From Gottfriedia acidiceleris (GTDB lineage: Bacteria; Bacillota; Bacilli; Bacillales; Bacillaceae_G), in contig NZ_CP096034.1 of assembly GCF_023115465.1 (NCBI RefSeq), positions 62,001 to 126,000 on the forward strand: a stretch of 64,000 nucleotides of DNA, written 5' to 3'. Position numbers and translations under genes: made by a program. Shown here piece after piece: positions 46,096 through 57,799 of this stretch. The notes under the pieces are model-generated. The model had not been told where the DNA came from and ran no database searches. It worked only from the letters and a program-made list of their open reading frames with translations. The stretch's first letter is position 1, and each line of letters begins with the position of its first letter.

Positions 46096-48537
46096 ATGAT
46101 GTTTGGTCGATTTACAGAACGTGCTCAAAAAGTATTAGCTCTTTCTCAAGAAGAGGCAATCCGAATTGGACACTCAAATATAGGTACAGAACATATTTTA
46201 CTAGGACTTGTTCGAGAGGGAGAAGGTATTGCTGCTAAGGCATTACTTGCACTTGGATTAAGTCCAGAGAAGGTACAACAAGAAGTAGAAACATTAATAG
46301 GACGTGGCCAAGGAGTTGCTCAAACAGTACATTACACTCCTAGAGCTAAAAAAGTGATTGAATTATCAATGGATGAAGCTCGTAAATTAGGTCATTCATA
46401 TGTAGGAACAGAACATATCCTTTTAGGATTAATTCGAGAAGGAGAAGGCGTAGCAGCAAGAGTATTAAATAATCTTGGTGTTAGCTTAAATAAAGCTCGT
46501 CAACAAGTTCTTCAATTATTAGGTAGTAATGAAAGTTCGTCTAATCATCAAAATGGATCTGCTAATCAAGCAAACACACCGACATTAGACAGCTTAGCTC
46601 GTGATTTAACTGTATCAGCTAGAGAGGGTCGTTTAGATCCAGTAATCGGACGTGGTAAAGAAATTCAGCGAGTAATTGAAGTGTTAAGCCGACGCACTAA
46701 GAATAATCCAGTATTAATTGGTGAGCCTGGTGTAGGTAAAACAGCTATTGCAGAAGGATTAGCTCAACAAATTGTTAATAATGAAGTACCAGAAATTTTA
46801 AGGGATAAACGAGTAATGACACTTGATATGGGTACTGTCGTAGCCGGAACTAAGTACCGTGGTGAATTTGAAGATCGTCTGAAAAAAGTAATGGACGAAA
46901 TTCGTCAAGCTGGAAATATTATTCTTTTCATTGATGAACTTCATACATTAATTGGTGCAGGTGGAGCAGAAGGTGCAATTGATGCATCTAACATCTTAAA
47001 ACCATCATTGGCACGTGGTGAACTTCAATGCATCGGTGCAACAACAATTGATGAATACCGTAAATATATCGAAAAAGATGCTGCATTAGAGCGTCGTTTC
47101 CAACCAATTCAAGTTGATCAGCCGAGTGTAGATGAGTCAATTCAAATTCTTCAAGGTTTACGTGACCGTTATGAGGCACATCATAGAGTATCAATTTCTG
47201 ATCAGGCAATTATTGAAGCTGTAAAACTATCTGATCGATACATCACAGACCGTTTCTTACCGGATAAAGCAATTGATGTTATTGATGAGGCAGGCTCAAA
47301 AGTACGACTACGTAGCTTTACAACACCGCCAAATTTAAAAGAATTAGAATTAAAATTAGAGGAAGTTCGTAAAGAGAAGGATGCAGCTGTTCAAAGTCAA
47401 GAATTTGAAAAAGCAGCATCATTAAGAGACTCAGAACAAAGATTACGTGAACAATTAGAAGATACGAAACGTCAATGGAAAGAGAAACAAGGTAAAGAAA
47501 ATTCTGAGGTAACTGTAGAGGATATAGCGAATGTCGTATCATCTTGGACGAATATTCCAGTTACAAAACTTGCTCAAACAGAGGCAGATAAACTGTTAAA
47601 TATGGAAAGTGTTCTTCATAAACGAGTAATTGGTCAAGAAGAAGCAGTAGTAGCAGTTTCTAAAGCTGTAAGACGTGCAAGAGCTGGATTAAAAGATCCA
47701 AAACGTCCAATTGGTTCATTTATTTTCTTAGGTCCTACAGGGGTAGGTAAAACAGAGTTGGCTCGAGCATTAGCTGAAACAATTTTCGGCGATGAAGATG
47801 CGATGATTCGTATTGATATGTCAGAGTATATGGAAAAGCATGCAACATCTCGTTTAGTAGGAGCACCTCCAGGATATGTAGGATATGATGAAGGTGGTCA
47901 ATTGACTGAGAAAGTTAGACGTAAACCTTACTCAGTAATTCTATTAGATGAAATTGAGAAAGCTCATCCAGACGTATTTAATATCCTACTTCAAGTATTA
48001 GAAGACGGTCGATTAACTGATTCAAAAGGCCGCACAGTTGACTTTAGAAATACACTTGTTATCATGACATCAAACGTTGGAGCAAGTGCTTTAAAAGCAA
48101 ATAAATATGTTGGATTCAATATTAACGATGGAGAAAAAGATTACAAAGATATGAAAGGAAAAGTATTAGAGGAATTGAAAAAAGCATTCCGTCCTGAATT
48201 CCTAAACCGTATCGATGAAACAATCGTCTTCCATTCATTAGAGAAGAAACATATTAAAGAAATTGTTCACTTAATGGTTAATAGCTTAACGAAGCGTTTA
48301 AAAGAACAAGAAATTGAACTAGAATTATCAGATGCAGCAATTGATAAAATTTCAGATGAAGGATTCGATGCTGAATACGGAGCACGTCCATTAAGAAGAG
48401 CAATTCAAAAACAAGTAGAGGATCGTTTATCCGAAGAATTATTAAAAGGTAATGTTGAAAAAGGCCGAAAAGTTATTCTTGATGTAAAGGATAATGAATA
48501 TTTGATTAGATCAGCGGCTGAAACTGTAAATCAATAA
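46096..48537 (+). CDS. clpC: ATP-dependent Clp protease ATP-binding subunit ClpC
   Basis: Hsp100 unfoldase working with ClpP; receives arginine-phosphorylated substrates and needs adaptors such as MecA. The 813-residue protein has two N-terminal repeats (to about 145), AAA module 1 with Walker [10 protein letters not shown] at about 210, a middle coiled-coil domain with a UVR motif (about 410-475), and AAA module 2 with GPTGVGKTE at about 546. Tandem ATGs at 46096 and 46099 follow GGGAGG. A terminator follows, so radA transcription needs read-through or its own promoter. Confidence 0.98.
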   Translation: MMFGRFTERAQKVLALSQEEAIRIGHSNIGTEHILLGLVREGEGIAAKALLALGLSPEKVQQEVETLIGRGQGVAQTVHYTPRAKKVIELSMDEARKLGHSYVGTEHILLGLIREGEGVAARVLNNLGVSLNKARQQVLQLLGSNESSSNHQNGSANQANTPTLDSLARDLTVSAREGRLDPVIGRGKEIQRVIEVLSRRTKNNPVLIGEPGVGKTAIAEGLAQQIVNNEVPEILRDKRVMTLDMGTVVAGTKYRGEFEDRLKKVMDEIRQAGNIILFIDELHTLIGAGGAEGAIDASNILKPSLARGELQCIGATTIDEYRKYIEKDAALERRFQPIQVDQPSVDESIQILQGLRDRYEAHHRVSISDQAIIEAVKLSDRYITDRFLPDKAIDVIDEAGSKVRLRSFTTPPNLKELELKLEEVRKEKDAAVQSQEFEKAASLRDSEQRLREQLEDTKRQWKEKQGKENSEVTVEDIANVVSSWTNIPVTKLAQTEADKLLNMESVLHKRVIGQEEAVVAVSKAVRRARAGLKDPKRPIGSFIFLGPTGVGKTELARALAETIFGDEDAMIRIDMSEYMEKHATSRLVGAPPGYVGYDEGGQLTEKVRRKPYSVILLDEIEKAHPDVFNILLQVLEDGRLTDSKGRTVDFRNTLVIMTSNVGASALKANKYVGFNINDGEKDYKDMKGKVLEELKKAFRPEFLNRIDETIVFHSLEKKHIKEIVHLMVNSLTKRLKEQEIELELSDAAIDKISDEGFDAEYGARPLRRAIQKQVEDRLSEELLKGNVEKGRKVILDVKDNEYLIRSAAETVNQ

Positions 48538-48606
48538 GCAATTACGAAGTTCATACCTTTTATGAAGGATAATTGAACAAATAAATTGTAAAGTTATCTA
48601 ATTTGT

Positions 48607-48631
48607 GAAAAAGGGCGTGAAGCCCTTTTTC
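48607..48631 (+). terminator. Terminator after clpC
   Basis: GAAAAAGGGC (48607-48616) pairs with GCCCTTTTTC (48622-48631), loop GTGAA. The T tract is inside the stem, giving a bidirectional look and possibly partial termination. Confidence 0.8.
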
Positions 48632-48716
48632 TTATATCAAAAAAGCGTTAGGATAGACTTAGAATACATACTCTATTAATATAGAAAATCATAGTAACAA
48701 AAGAGGTACTATACAT

Positions 48717-50093
48717 ATGGCTAAAAAGAAAACGAAATTCGTTTGTCAATCTTGTGGATATGAATCAGTTAAGTGGATTGGAAAGTGTCCCGCATGTAAC
48801 GAGTGGAACACAATGGTTGAGTTTATAGAACAGCCTGCTAGTTCAAGAAGGCTAACATTCAATACAAACGCTACAGTAGAAGGAACGAAACCAATTTCGA
48901 TCATGGAAGTGGAAATAGGTACTGAAACTCGTATCGAAACCTCCTTCGATGAGTTTAACCGAGTTTTAGGTGGCGGTATCGTTTTAGGTTCATTAGTATT
49001 AATTGGTGGTGACCCGGGAATTGGCAAGTCGACGATGCTTTTACAGGTTTCCTCACAATTGGCTAAAAAGGATTATAAAGTTTTATATGTTTCAGGTGAA
49101 GAATCTCAGAAGCAAATAAAATTAAGAGCAGAACGACTAGGCGTCGCTACACAAAACTTATATGTTTTATCCGAGACAGATTTGTCTTATATTGCTCGAT
49201 ATATGGATGAGATGTCTCCTGATTTTGTTGTAATTGATTCGATTCAAACAATCTATTTACAAGAAGTAACATCTGCTCCTGGTAGTGTTTCACAAGTAAG
49301 AGAGTGTACTTCAGAATTAATGAAAATCGCTAAGACAAAAGGTATCCCAATCTTTATAGTAGGGCATGTGACAAAAGAGGGATCAATTGCTGGCCCACGT
49401 TTACTGGAACATATGGTTGATGCAGTGTTATATTTTGAGGGGGAGAGACATCATACATATCGAATATTAAGGGCAGTTAAAAATCGTTTTGGTTCTACTA
49501 ATGAAACGGGTATTTTTGAAATGAAAGAGTTAGGATTAGTGGAAGTGCTGAATCCATCGGAAATTTTCTTAGAAGAGAGACCTTTTGGAGTAGCAGGTTC
49601 AACAGTTGTTGCTTCTATGGAAGGTACTAGACCTGTATTAGTTGAACTACAAGCACTTGTCTCTCCAACGAGCTTTGGAAATGCAAGGCGAATGGCAACT
49701 GGTATAGATCATAATAGAGTATCGTTAATTATGGCTGTATTAGAAAAGAGAATGGGCCTCTTATTACAAAATCAAGATGCTTATTTAAAGGTTGCTGGAG
49801 GACTGAAGTTAGATGAGCCAGCTGTAGACTTAGCTGTTGCAGTAAGTATAGCATCAAGCTTTCAAGATAAACCTACTAATCCAACAGATGTAGTAATTGG
49901 TGAGATCGGTTTAACAGGAGAAGTTCGAAGGGTATCTAGAATAGAGCAAAGAGTACAAGAAGCAGCTAAACTTGGATTTAAAAGAGCAATAATTCCATCA
50001 AAAAATATTGGAGGATGGAGTTTTCCTGAAGGAATGGAAATAATAGGTATTAATACGGTACATGAAGCATTAAAATACGTGTTAGGAGGGTAG
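48717..50093 (+). CDS. radA: DNA repair protein RadA
   Basis: RecA-like DnaB-type helicase that helps branch migration in recombination. The 458 residues include an N-terminal zinc finger (CQSCG...CPACNEW), a RecA core with Walker [11 protein letters not shown] at about 97-106, the RadA-specific KNRFGSTNE motif, and a C-terminal Lon-like domain. GAGGT precedes ATG 48717. disA begins 2 bp after its stop; RadA binds DisA and limits its activity in B. subtilis. Confidence 0.97.
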   Translation: MAKKKTKFVCQSCGYESVKWIGKCPACNEWNTMVEFIEQPASSRRLTFNTNATVEGTKPISIMEVEIGTETRIETSFDEFNRVLGGGIVLGSLVLIGGDPGIGKSTMLLQVSSQLAKKDYKVLYVSGEESQKQIKLRAERLGVATQNLYVLSETDLSYIARYMDEMSPDFVVIDSIQTIYLQEVTSAPGSVSQVRECTSELMKIAKTKGIPIFIVGHVTKEGSIAGPRLLEHMVDAVLYFEGERHHTYRILRAVKNRFGSTNETGIFEMKELGLVEVLNPSEIFLEERPFGVAGSTVVASMEGTRPVLVELQALVSPTSFGNARRMATGIDHNRVSLIMAVLEKRMGLLLQNQDAYLKVAGGLKLDEPAVDLAVAVSIASSFQDKPTNPTDVVIGEIGLTGEVRRVSRIEQRVQEAAKLGFKRAIIPSKNIGGWSFPEGMEIIGINTVHEALKYVLGG

Positions 50094-50095
50094 AG

Positions 50096-51169
50096 ATGGA
50101 GGATCAAAAACAAAAAGCTAAATCAATGTTGCCAGTTTTAGAAATGATCGCTCCAGGTACACCATTGCGTGATGGCATTGATAATGTACTTAGAGCACAG
50201 ACTGGTGGACTAATTGTACTTGGCTTTAATGATGAAACAAAAGAAATGGTCGATGGAGGTTTTCATATTAATGACCCTTTCTCTCCAGCTAGCTTATATG
50301 AATTAGCAAAAATGGATGGAGCACTCATTTTAAATGAAACAGGAACAAAAATCCTGTTGGCGAATGCACAATTGATACCAGATCAATCAATCTTTACAAA
50401 AGAAACTGGTATGCGTCATCGGACTGCAGAACGAGTATCAAGACAAACAGGAAATTTAGTAATTGCTATTTCGCAAAGACGTAATGTTATTACCTTATAT
50501 AAAGGTAATTTGCGCTATACACTGCGAGATATTGGCGTAATTTTAACAAAAGCTAATCAGGCGATTCAAACTCTTGAAAAATATAAAATTGTGTGGAATC
50601 AAGGAATTACGTCACTTAGTATTTTAGAATTTGAAGAGCTAGTTACATTATTTGAAGTTGTAAATGTTTTACATAGTGTTGAAATGGTTCTTCGAATTAA
50701 AAATGAAATTAATAACTATGTAATTGAGCTTGGTGATGAAGGAAGACTGATTGAATTACAGTTAATTGAGATCATTTCGGACCTTGAGGAGGAGGCATTA
50801 CTTTTAATAAAGGATTATCATTATAGTAAGGAACAAGATCCTAAAAGTATTTTGCAAAAACTCCAAGAACTGGCAAACGAAGAATTGTTAGAGGATCATG
50901 CCATTATTAAATTGCTAGGTTATCCGAATAACACAAATCTTGAGGAAATGGTTGAGCCTAGAGGGTATCGTATGTTGATGAAAATTTCTAGACTGCCGCC
51001 GCTAGTGATTGAAAATTTAACACAGAGATTTAAGCACCTTAAAGGGATCTACAAAGCTACTCTTGCTGAGCTAGATGATGTTGATGGAATTGGTGAAATT
51101 CGAGCAAAAAAAATCAAAGAAGGATTAAAACGAATTCAGGAGCAACTGTATATCAATAGACATAACTAA
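50096..51169 (+). CDS. disA: DNA-integrity scanning diadenylate cyclase DisA
   Basis: Makes c-di-AMP and scans DNA for branched structures, delaying sporulation on damage. The 357 residues show the DAC catalytic motifs DGA at 74-76 and RHR at 107-109 ([14 protein letters not shown]), a helical linker, and a C-terminal helix-hairpin-helix domain ending in [18 protein letters not shown]. Ribosome binding site AGGAGGG lies inside the radA stop region, giving tight coupling. Confidence 0.97.
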   Translation: MEDQKQKAKSMLPVLEMIAPGTPLRDGIDNVLRAQTGGLIVLGFNDETKEMVDGGFHINDPFSPASLYELAKMDGALILNETGTKILLANAQLIPDQSIFTKETGMRHRTAERVSRQTGNLVIAISQRRNVITLYKGNLRYTLRDIGVILTKANQAIQTLEKYKIVWNQGITSLSILEFEELVTLFEVVNVLHSVEMVLRIKNEINNYVIELGDEGRLIELQLIEIISDLEEEALLLIKDYHYSKEQDPKSILQKLQELANEELLEDHAIIKLLGYPNNTNLEEMVEPRGYRMLMKISRLPPLVIENLTQRFKHLKGIYKATLAELDDVDGIGEIRAKKIKEGLKRIQEQLYINRHN

Positions 51170-51218
51170 GTTATTTCGTCTAAGATAGAGTTAAATATTT
51201 TTTAAAGGAGGTGGCGAA

Positions 51219-52289
51219 TTGATAAAGAGGATCGTTCAAGTTATTTATATTTTTGTCGGAAGTACATTAGGTTTAGTACTTTTTCCACTATTAGATAAAC
51301 TGTTGAAAACAGAGTTACCTAATATATTGCATAATTCTTATGTGCAGGCTTTAAGTGGGGCAGTGATCTTTTTTATTTTATCGCTTTGGTTAGTTGATCC
51401 AACAGTAACGTTTATAAAGTATATTGAGGAGAAATTATTAAAAGCTCCTATTTCAATGATTTTGTTTGGTAGTTTAGGACTTGTTTTTGGACTTATTCTG
51501 GCATTTCTTATTTCATTGCCAATTGACTCAATTAGATTACAGTATGTTTCATCTATTATTCAAATAGTAGTTACAATTTTATTAGGATATTTAGGTTTTC
51601 AAGTTGGGATTAAAAAGAGAGAGGAATTATTGAGTTTATTTACTTTATCTTCAAAGGCTAAGAAAAAGGCTGCTGAAGAACAAGATTCATCATTCGATAT
51701 CCCAGTTAAAATTTTAGATACTAGTGTAATCATTGACGGCCGTATTGCTGATATTTGTCAAACTGGATTCATAGAAGGAACAATTGTGATTCCGCAATTT
51801 GTATTAGCAGAATTACAATATATAGCTGATTCGTCAGATACGTTAAAACGAAATAGAGGACGAAGAGGATTAGATATTCTAAATAGAATCCAAAAAGAGC
51901 TTGCTATGAAAGTTGAAATCTACGAAGGGGATTTTGAAGATGTTCCCGAAGTAGATGCAAAATTAGTAAAGCTTGCTAAATTAAAAAATGGTATTTTAGT
52001 GACAAATGACTTTAATTTAAACAAAGTAAGTGAACTTCAGCAAATTAAAGTTTGGAATATTAACGATTTAGCAAATGCAATTAAACCAGTAGTATTACCA
52101 GGGGAAGTATTAACTGCTTTTGTAGTAAAAGAAGGTAAAGAAAAATTACAAGGTGTTGCATATTTAGACGATGGGACAATGATCGTTGTAGAAGACGGTA
52201 AAGAATCAATTGGAAAACGAGTAGAAACAGTCGTTACGAGCGTACTACAAACTTCTGCAGGTCGTATGATTTTTGCAAAAGTAAAGTAA
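51219..52289 (+). CDS. yacL: Membrane-anchored PIN-TRAM domain protein YacL
   Basis: A 356-residue protein with four membrane segments in the first 135 residues, then a PIN-type nuclease domain starting near 167 (ILDTSVIIDGRIADI, LVTNDFNLNKVS), and a C-terminal TRAM domain for RNA binding. TTG start at 51219 with AAAGGAGGTGG upstream. PIN acidic residues (Asp in LDTSVI, DGR and TNDF) are kept, so ribonuclease activity is possible, but the substrate is unknown. Position after disA is as in B. subtilis. Confidence 0.92.
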   Translation: MIKRIVQVIYIFVGSTLGLVLFPLLDKLLKTELPNILHNSYVQALSGAVIFFILSLWLVDPTVTFIKYIEEKLLKAPISMILFGSLGLVFGLILAFLISLPIDSIRLQYVSSIIQIVVTILLGYLGFQVGIKKREELLSLFTLSSKAKKKAAEEQDSSFDIPVKILDTSVIIDGRIADICQTGFIEGTIVIPQFVLAELQYIADSSDTLKRNRGRRGLDILNRIQKELAMKVEIYEGDFEDVPEVDAKLVKLAKLKNGILVTNDFNLNKVSELQQIKVWNINDLANAIKPVVLPGEVLTAFVVKEGKEKLQGVAYLDDGTMIVVEDGKESIGKRVETVVTSVLQTSAGRMIFAKVK

Positions 52290-52309
52290 GTTAGAGGGGT
52301 ATACGTAAA

Positions 52310-52996
52310 ATGCAATATAAGGTCATCATTCCAGCAGCGGGTTCTGGCTCACGAATGGGTGCAGGCTATAATAAATTATTTCTTAAAATAGTTAGCTCGC
52401 CAATTATTGAATTAACTCTAAAAGTATTTGGCGAAGATGATCGTTGCAATGAGATTATCTTACCGATTAAAGAATCTGAAAAAAAGTTCTTTGAAACTTT
52501 AAATTTGCCAAGCTTTATTCAAAATAAAATAACCTATGTAAATGGTGGAGCAGAAAGGCAAGAAAGTGTTTATAATGGTTTAGTTTCAATTGAGGATACT
52601 GAAAGTTTTATTTTAGTACACGATGGGGCGAGACCTTTTGTAACAAATGCAGTGATTGAGCGGATTCTTGAAAAGATGAATGAACATGAGGCAGTCATCT
52701 GTGCTGTTCCAATGAAAGATACAATAAAGAAAGTTATTAATCAAGAAGTCGTTGAAACAATCGATCGTTCAACACTTTGGGGAGTACAGACTCCCCAAGC
52801 CTTTACATACAAATGTTTAATAGAAGCTCACCAAAAAGCAATCGAAAATGGTTATTTAGGAACTGATGATGCAAGCTTAGTTGAATGGAACGGAAGTAAG
52901 GTTTTTGTAGTAAGTGGAGACTATAACAATATAAAAGTAACAACTAAAGAAGATTTGTTTTTTGCAAAAACAATCTATGAACAATATAGAGGTTAG
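52310..52996 (+). CDS. ispD: 2-C-methyl-D-erythritol 4-phosphate cytidylyltransferase
   Basis: Third step of the MEP isoprenoid pathway. The 228 residues contain the N-terminal nucleotide-binding segment [19 protein letters not shown], the VHDGARPFV motif and a C-terminal [14 protein letters not shown] precedes ATG 52310. The next gene, 11 bp later, encodes the fifth enzyme IspF. Confidence 0.97.
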   Translation: MQYKVIIPAAGSGSRMGAGYNKLFLKIVSSPIIELTLKVFGEDDRCNEIILPIKESEKKFFETLNLPSFIQNKITYVNGGAERQESVYNGLVSIEDTESFILVHDGARPFVTNAVIERILEKMNEHEAVICAVPMKDTIKKVINQEVVETIDRSTLWGVQTPQAFTYKCLIEAHQKAIENGYLGTDDASLVEWNGSKVFVVSGDYNNIKVTTKEDLFFAKTIYEQYRG

Positions 52997-53007
52997 AAGG
53001 TGTTTAC

Positions 53008-53487
53008 ATGTTTAGAATTGGACAAGGGTTTGATGTTCACGCTTTTGCAGAAAATCGCCCATTAATTATTGGTGGAATTGAGATCCCATACGAATTAGGT
53101 TTATTAGGTCATTCTGATGCCGATGTTCTTCTTCATACAATATCGGATGCATTGCTAGGGGCTATTGGTGAAGGAGATATAGGTAGACATTTCCCGGATA
53201 CAGATCCAGCTTTTAAAGATGCTGATTCAGCAAAACTACTTCAACACGTATTTCATATTGTTAAGGATAAAGGCTATGAGTTAGTTAACGCGGATTGTAC
53301 GATTATTGCTCAAGCGCCAAAAATGGCACCATATATCCAATTAATGAGAGAGCGAATTGCAGAACTGCTTGAAACGACATCTGATTGTATTAATGTTAAA
53401 GCAACAACAACTGAAAAATTAGGATTTACAGGAAGAAAAGAAGGAATTGCATCTCAAGCTGTTGTATTGTTACAAAAGAAGGCTTAA
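53008..53487 (+). CDS. ispF: 2-C-methyl-D-erythritol 2,4-cyclodiphosphate synthase
   Basis: Forms the cyclodiphosphate in the MEP pathway. The 159 residues hold the zinc ligands Asp8 and His10 (GFDVHAF) and the [10 protein letters not shown] motif with the third zinc ligand histidine, plus [10 protein letters not shown] and [19 protein letters not shown] precedes ATG 53008. Co-transcribed with ispD. Confidence 0.97.
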   Translation: MFRIGQGFDVHAFAENRPLIIGGIEIPYELGLLGHSDADVLLHTISDALLGAIGEGDIGRHFPDTDPAFKDADSAKLLQHVFHIVKDKGYELVNADCTIIAQAPKMAPYIQLMRERIAELLETTSDCINVKATTTEKLGFTGRKEGIASQAVVLLQKKA

Positions 53488-53529
53488 ACTAATAAAGTAT
53501 ATTAATTATTCAGTGGAGAGTGTCTATAA

Positions 53530-54990
53530 ATGTCAAATAGAGTAAGAGTTCGTTATGCACCTAGTCCGACAGGTCATTTACATATTGGAAATGCACGTAC
53601 AGCATTATACGTATATTTATTTGCTAAGCATTTTAACGGTGATATGGTATTACGTATTGAAGATACTGATATTGAACGTAATGTTGAAGGTGGCGAAGAA
53701 AGCCAAGCGAAATATTTACACTGGTTAGGTATTGATTGGGATGAGGGTCCAGATAAAGGTGGCGAGTACGGTCCTTATCGTCAGCTAGAAAGATTAGACT
53801 TATACAAACAATATGCTAATGAATTAATTGAAAATGGTCATGCATACAAGTGCTATTGTACTGAGGAAGAGCTTGCAGCGGAACGTGAAGCACAATTAGC
53901 GGCTGGTCATCCAACTACACGTTATAGCGGAAAATGCCGTCATTTAACAGCAGAAGAAAGATCTGTAAAAGAAGCAGCAGGTGCAGAGCACACTATTCGT
54001 TTTGCGGTACCATCAAACGATACGTATGAGTGGGAAGATATCGTTCGTGGAAATATTAAATTTGAATCAAAAGATATCGGTGACTGGGTTCTTGTTAAAA
54101 AGAACGGAATCGCTACATATAACTACGCGGTAGTAGTTGACGATGCATTAATGAAGATTAGTCACGTACTACGCGGTGAAGAGCATATTTCTAATACTCC
54201 TAAACAAATAATGGTATATCGTGCATTAAATTGGGATGCTCCAGATTTTGGTCATATGGCAGTAATTGTGAACGAAAACCGTAAAAAGCTTTCAAAACGT
54301 GACGAATCTGTATTACAATTTATTGAACAATATCAAAATCTTGGTTACTTACCAGAAGCGTTATTTAACTTTATTGCACTTCTTGGTTGGTCACCAGTTG
54401 GTGAAGAAGAAATTTTTAGCAAGGATGAATTTATTAAGATTTTCGATCCTAGCCGTTTAAGTTCTGCTCCTGCTATGTTTGATAAGCAAAAATTAACTTG
54501 GATTAACAACCGATATATTAAAGAGCAACCATTAGAAAAAGTAGTAGAAATATCATTACCACATCTAATTAAAGCTGGTTTTGTAAATGAAGAACGCACT
54601 GCAGATGAAAATCTGTGGGTTACAAATCTAGTAGCTTTATATCAAGACCAAATGAGCTTTGGTGCTGAAATTGTAGAATTATCAAGCTTATTCTTCAAAG
54701 AAGTATTAACATTCGGTGAAGAAGAGAAAGCTGTTATTTCTGAAGAGCAAGTGAAGGAAGTACTTTCAGCATTAGTTGAAGAACTTAAAGCTTCTGAAGA
54801 ATTTACAGTTGATTCAATTAAAGCTGCAATGAAATCAGTTCAAAAGTCAACTGGACAAAAAGGTAAAAAGTTATTTATGCCAATTCGTGTTGCAACAACT
54901 GGTCAATGTCATGGTCCTGAATTACCAGCAGCGATGACTTTATTAGGAAAAGAAAAAGTTATTGCTCGTTTACAACAAATAATTGGTTAA
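53530..54990 (+). CDS. gltX: Glutamyl-tRNA synthetase
   Basis: Charges tRNA-Glu and, in bacilli, tRNA-Gln, which is later amidated. The 486-residue class I enzyme has the HIGH-type motif in [16 protein letters not shown] near the N-terminus and the KMSKS-type motif KLSKRDES at about 254; a cysteine-containing zinc-like region (CYCTEEE...CRH) lies at about 110-140. GTGGAGAG precedes ATG 53530. A T-box leader separates it from cysE-cysS. Confidence 0.97.
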   Translation: MSNRVRVRYAPSPTGHLHIGNARTALYVYLFAKHFNGDMVLRIEDTDIERNVEGGEESQAKYLHWLGIDWDEGPDKGGEYGPYRQLERLDLYKQYANELIENGHAYKCYCTEEELAAEREAQLAAGHPTTRYSGKCRHLTAEERSVKEAAGAEHTIRFAVPSNDTYEWEDIVRGNIKFESKDIGDWVLVKKNGIATYNYAVVVDDALMKISHVLRGEEHISNTPKQIMVYRALNWDAPDFGHMAVIVNENRKKLSKRDESVLQFIEQYQNLGYLPEALFNFIALLGWSPVGEEEIFSKDEFIKIFDPSRLSSAPAMFDKQKLTWINNRYIKEQPLEKVVEISLPHLIKAGFVNEERTADENLWVTNLVALYQDQMSFGAEIVELSSLFFKEVLTFGEEEKAVISEEQVKEVLSALVEELKASEEFTVDSIKAAMKSVQKSTGQKGKKLFMPIRVATTGQCHGPELPAAMTLLGKEKVIARLQQIIG

Positions 54991-55029
54991 CATTTTGATT
55001 AATTTGTAATATATATAAGTAATATTCAT

Positions 55030-55278
55030 ATAGGTAAAATGTTGATAGGGAAAAGTAAATGGCTATTCGTTACCCAGAGAGAATCACATTGGTGAAAGTG
55101 ATTTTAACGGTAGTCATAGAAGTGCCCCCTTGAGTCCTTAGCCGAAAAATACGTTTGAGTAGGCTATGGCGGTGGAAACCGTTACATTACATGAGTTGAG
55201 ATAATCTAGTTTATCTAAACAGAGTGGAACCGCGCATAAAGCGTCTCTGTGTATTTTATATACACAGGGACGCTTTTT
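55030..55278 (+). promoter_or_regulatory. T-box leader (Cys) of cysE-cysS
   Basis: A T-box element with the conserved AGAGTGGAACCGCG (55221-55234) and a terminator stem (about 55239-55256 with 55259-55275) followed by TTTTT. Stem I has the AGAGAG and GGTGAAAG elements, and TGC at 55123-55125 lies where the specifier is expected, predicting control by uncharged tRNA-Cys. B. subtilis has a Cys T-box at the same place. Confidence 0.9.
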
Positions 55279-55333
55279 ATTTTTTATAAGAAATAAATAA
55301 AATTCTTAATAAATTCTTTAAGGGGAAATGAAG

Positions 55334-55972
55334 ATGCTAAAGTACATGAAGGAAGATGTAGCGACGATATTTGAACGCGACCCAGCCGCTACTAGCTATT
55401 TAGAAGTTATTCTTACGTATGCTGGTTTACATGCATTATGGCTTTATCGATTTGCACATTATTTCTATCGGAAAAAATGGCACTTTATTGCAAGAAGTAT
55501 TTCACAGTTTGCTCGTTTTTTAACAGGGATCGAGATTCATCCAGGGGCGAAAATTGGTAGACGATTTTTTATCGATCATGGAGCGGGAGTCGTAATTGGA
55601 GAAACATGTGAAATCGGTGATGATGTTACAATTTATCAAGGGGTAACATTAGGTGGAACCGGTAAGGAAAAGGGTAAGCGACATCCAACCTTATTGAGTG
55701 GGGTACTAGTAGCTACGGGAGCAAAAGTTCTAGGATCAATCACAATCGGAGAAAATGCAAAAATCGGTGCAAATTCAGTTGTACTAAAGGATGTTCCAAA
55801 TAATACTACGGTTGTTGGTATACCTGGTAAGATAGTTGTTCAAGATGGAATTAGAGTAAATAATCAATTTGATCACTGTGATCTACCTGACCCAGTAGCA
55901 GATCGATTACTACAACTTGAAGCGGAATTAGAAGAGCTAAGAAGTTTAATGAGAATATCTGAAAGGAAGTAA
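55334..55972 (+). CDS. cysE: Serine O-acetyltransferase
   Basis: Makes O-acetylserine, the substrate of CysK. The protein has a helical N-terminal part and hexapeptide repeats of a left-handed beta helix: [22 protein letters not shown] with the catalytic Asp-His pair, then [17 protein letters not shown] and VVGIPGK. Two in-frame ATGs exist, 55328 and 55334; GGGG at 55322-55325 is 8 bp from the second, which I prefer (212 residues). It shares the T-box with cysS. Confidence 0.96.
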   Translation: MLKYMKEDVATIFERDPAATSYLEVILTYAGLHALWLYRFAHYFYRKKWHFIARSISQFARFLTGIEIHPGAKIGRRFFIDHGAGVVIGETCEIGDDVTIYQGVTLGGTGKEKGKRHPTLLSGVLVATGAKVLGSITIGENAKIGANSVVLKDVPNNTTVVGIPGKIVVQDGIRVNNQFDHCDLPDPVADRLLQLEAELEELRSLMRISERK

Positions 55973-55976
55973 AACG

Positions 55977-57377
55977 ATGGCAATTCAAATTTATAATACA
56001 TTAACAAGGAATAAAGAAGATTTTAAACCGATAGAAGAAGGCAAGGTCAAAATGTATGTATGTGGACCTACTGTATATAACTATATTCATATTGGTAATG
56101 CAAGACCTGCTATTGTGTTTGATACAGTAAGACGTTATTTTGAATATCGAGGATATGAAGTAAACTATGTTTCAAATTTCACTGATGTTGATGACAAGTT
56201 AATTAAAGCAGCAAATGAATTAGGTTCAGATGTCCCAACTATAGCAGATCGATTTATTAATGCATATTTTGAAGATGTTCAAGCACTAGGTTGCAAAACA
56301 GGTACGAATCATCCTCGTGTAATGGATAATATGGATATTATTATTAAGTTTATCGATGAGCTAGTAAAAAAAGGCTATGCATATGAATCCGAAGGTGATG
56401 TTTACTTCAAAACAAAGGAATTTGATGGTTACGGTAAACTTTCACACCAATCAATTGAAGACCTTCGAATTGGTGAAAGAATTGAAGTTGGTGAAAAGAA
56501 AGAAGATCCATTAGATTTCGCTCTATGGAAAGCAGCAAAACCAGGTGAAATATCTTGGGAAAGTCCATGGGGGAAAGGTAGACCAGGATGGCATATTGAG
56601 TGCTCAGCAATGGCAAAGAAATATCTTGGGGAAACAATTGATATTCATGCAGGCGGTCAAGACTTATCATTCCCACACCATGAAAATGAGATTGCTCAGT
56701 CAGAAGCTTTAAGTGGGAAAACTTTTTCAAATTATTGGATGCATAATGGATACATCAATATTGACAACGAAAAAATGTCGAAGTCATTGGGTAACTTTGT
56801 ATTGGTACATGACATTATTAAAATCGTTGATCCTATGTTATTACGTTTCTTCATGTTATCAGTGCATTATCGTCACCCAATTAACTATAGCGAAGAACTT
56901 TTACAAGAAGCTAGAAATGGTTTTGAACGTATTAAAACGGCTTATCAGAATAGTAAGCATCGTTTAGAAAGCAGTACTAATTTAACAGAAGATGACAATA
57001 AGTGGTTAAAAGAAATAGCAGATGAAAAAGCTGTCTTCACAAAAGTAATGGATGATGACTTTAATACAGCTAATGCGATTTCTGTTTTATATCAATTAGC
57101 TAAATTGGCAAATCAATATTTACTAGAGACACATACTTCTACGAATGTATTAAATCAATTAGTAGCAACTTTTGATGAATTATCAAATGTACTAGGCATT
57201 ACATTAGTTAAAGAAGAAGCGATGTTAGATGATGAAATCGAAGCATTAATTCAAAAACGAACAGACGCACGTAAAAATCGTGATTTTGCATTAGCAGACC
57301 AAATACGTGACCAATTAAAAGAATTAAATATAATCATTGAAGATACTCCGCAAGGTATTCGCTGGAAAAGAGGGTAA
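55977..57377 (+). CDS. cysS: Cysteinyl-tRNA synthetase
   Basis: Charges tRNA-Cys. The 466-residue class I enzyme has the zinc cysteine in [13 protein letters not shown]-type motif HIGNARP, the other zinc ligands in WHIECSAM and HHENEIAQ, and KMSKSLGN at about 266-273. The ribosome binding site GGAAG overlaps the cysE end, and the start is 4 bp after the cysE stop. Regulated with cysE through the Cys T-box, so cysteine synthesis and charging respond together. Confidence 0.97.
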   Translation: MAIQIYNTLTRNKEDFKPIEEGKVKMYVCGPTVYNYIHIGNARPAIVFDTVRRYFEYRGYEVNYVSNFTDVDDKLIKAANELGSDVPTIADRFINAYFEDVQALGCKTGTNHPRVMDNMDIIIKFIDELVKKGYAYESEGDVYFKTKEFDGYGKLSHQSIEDLRIGERIEVGEKKEDPLDFALWKAAKPGEISWESPWGKGRPGWHIECSAMAKKYLGETIDIHAGGQDLSFPHHENEIAQSEALSGKTFSNYWMHNGYINIDNEKMSKSLGNFVLVHDIIKIVDPMLLRFFMLSVHYRHPINYSEELLQEARNGFERIKTAYQNSKHRLESSTNLTEDDNKWLKEIADEKAVFTKVMDDDFNTANAISVLYQLAKLANQYLLETHTSTNVLNQLVATFDELSNVLGITLVKEEAMLDDEIEALIQKRTDARKNRDFALADQIRDQLKELNIIIEDTPQGIRWKRG

Positions 57378-57381
57378 CTTC

Positions 57382-57798
57382 ATGATTGAAAGTAACCAAA
57401 ATATTGATGCTAAACAATTAAACAGTTTAGCACTTGCTTATATAGGTGATGCTGTATATGAAATTTATGTACGACATCACCTCCTTGAAAAAGGGACAGT
57501 AAGACCTAATCAACTTCATCGAGCAGCAACAAGATTTGTTTCTGCGAAAGGACAAGCTAAAGTAATTAGAGAAATGCTTTTTACTGAGATATTGTCAGAT
57601 GAAGAAGTCGCGGTCGTTAAAAGGGGCCGTAATGCAAAGTCAGGAACTGTACCAAAAAATACGGATGTACAAACGTATCGATACGCAACCGCAATGGAAG
57701 CGTTAATTGGATACCATTATTTATTAAAAAATGAAGATAGACTCAATACAATTGTACAATTTGCGATTCAATTTATTGAGAATGATAAAGGAGCATAA
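57382..57798 (+). CDS. mrnC: Mini-ribonuclease III
   Basis: RNase III-type endonuclease without a double-stranded-RNA-binding domain; it matures 23S rRNA ends. ATG 57382 after GAGGG gives 138 residues; upstream in-frame ATG 57337 lies inside cysS. The RNase III signature is [16 protein letters not shown], with a second acidic motif at [12 protein letters not shown]. Its likely substrates, the perfect 18-bp stems flanking both 23S genes, are in this window. Confidence 0.96.
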   Translation: MIESNQNIDAKQLNSLALAYIGDAVYEIYVRHHLLEKGTVRPNQLHRAATRFVSAKGQAKVIREMLFTEILSDEEVAVVKRGRNAKSGTVPKNTDVQTYRYATAMEALIGYHYLLKNEDRLNTIVQFAIQFIENDKGA

Positions 57799-57799
57799 T

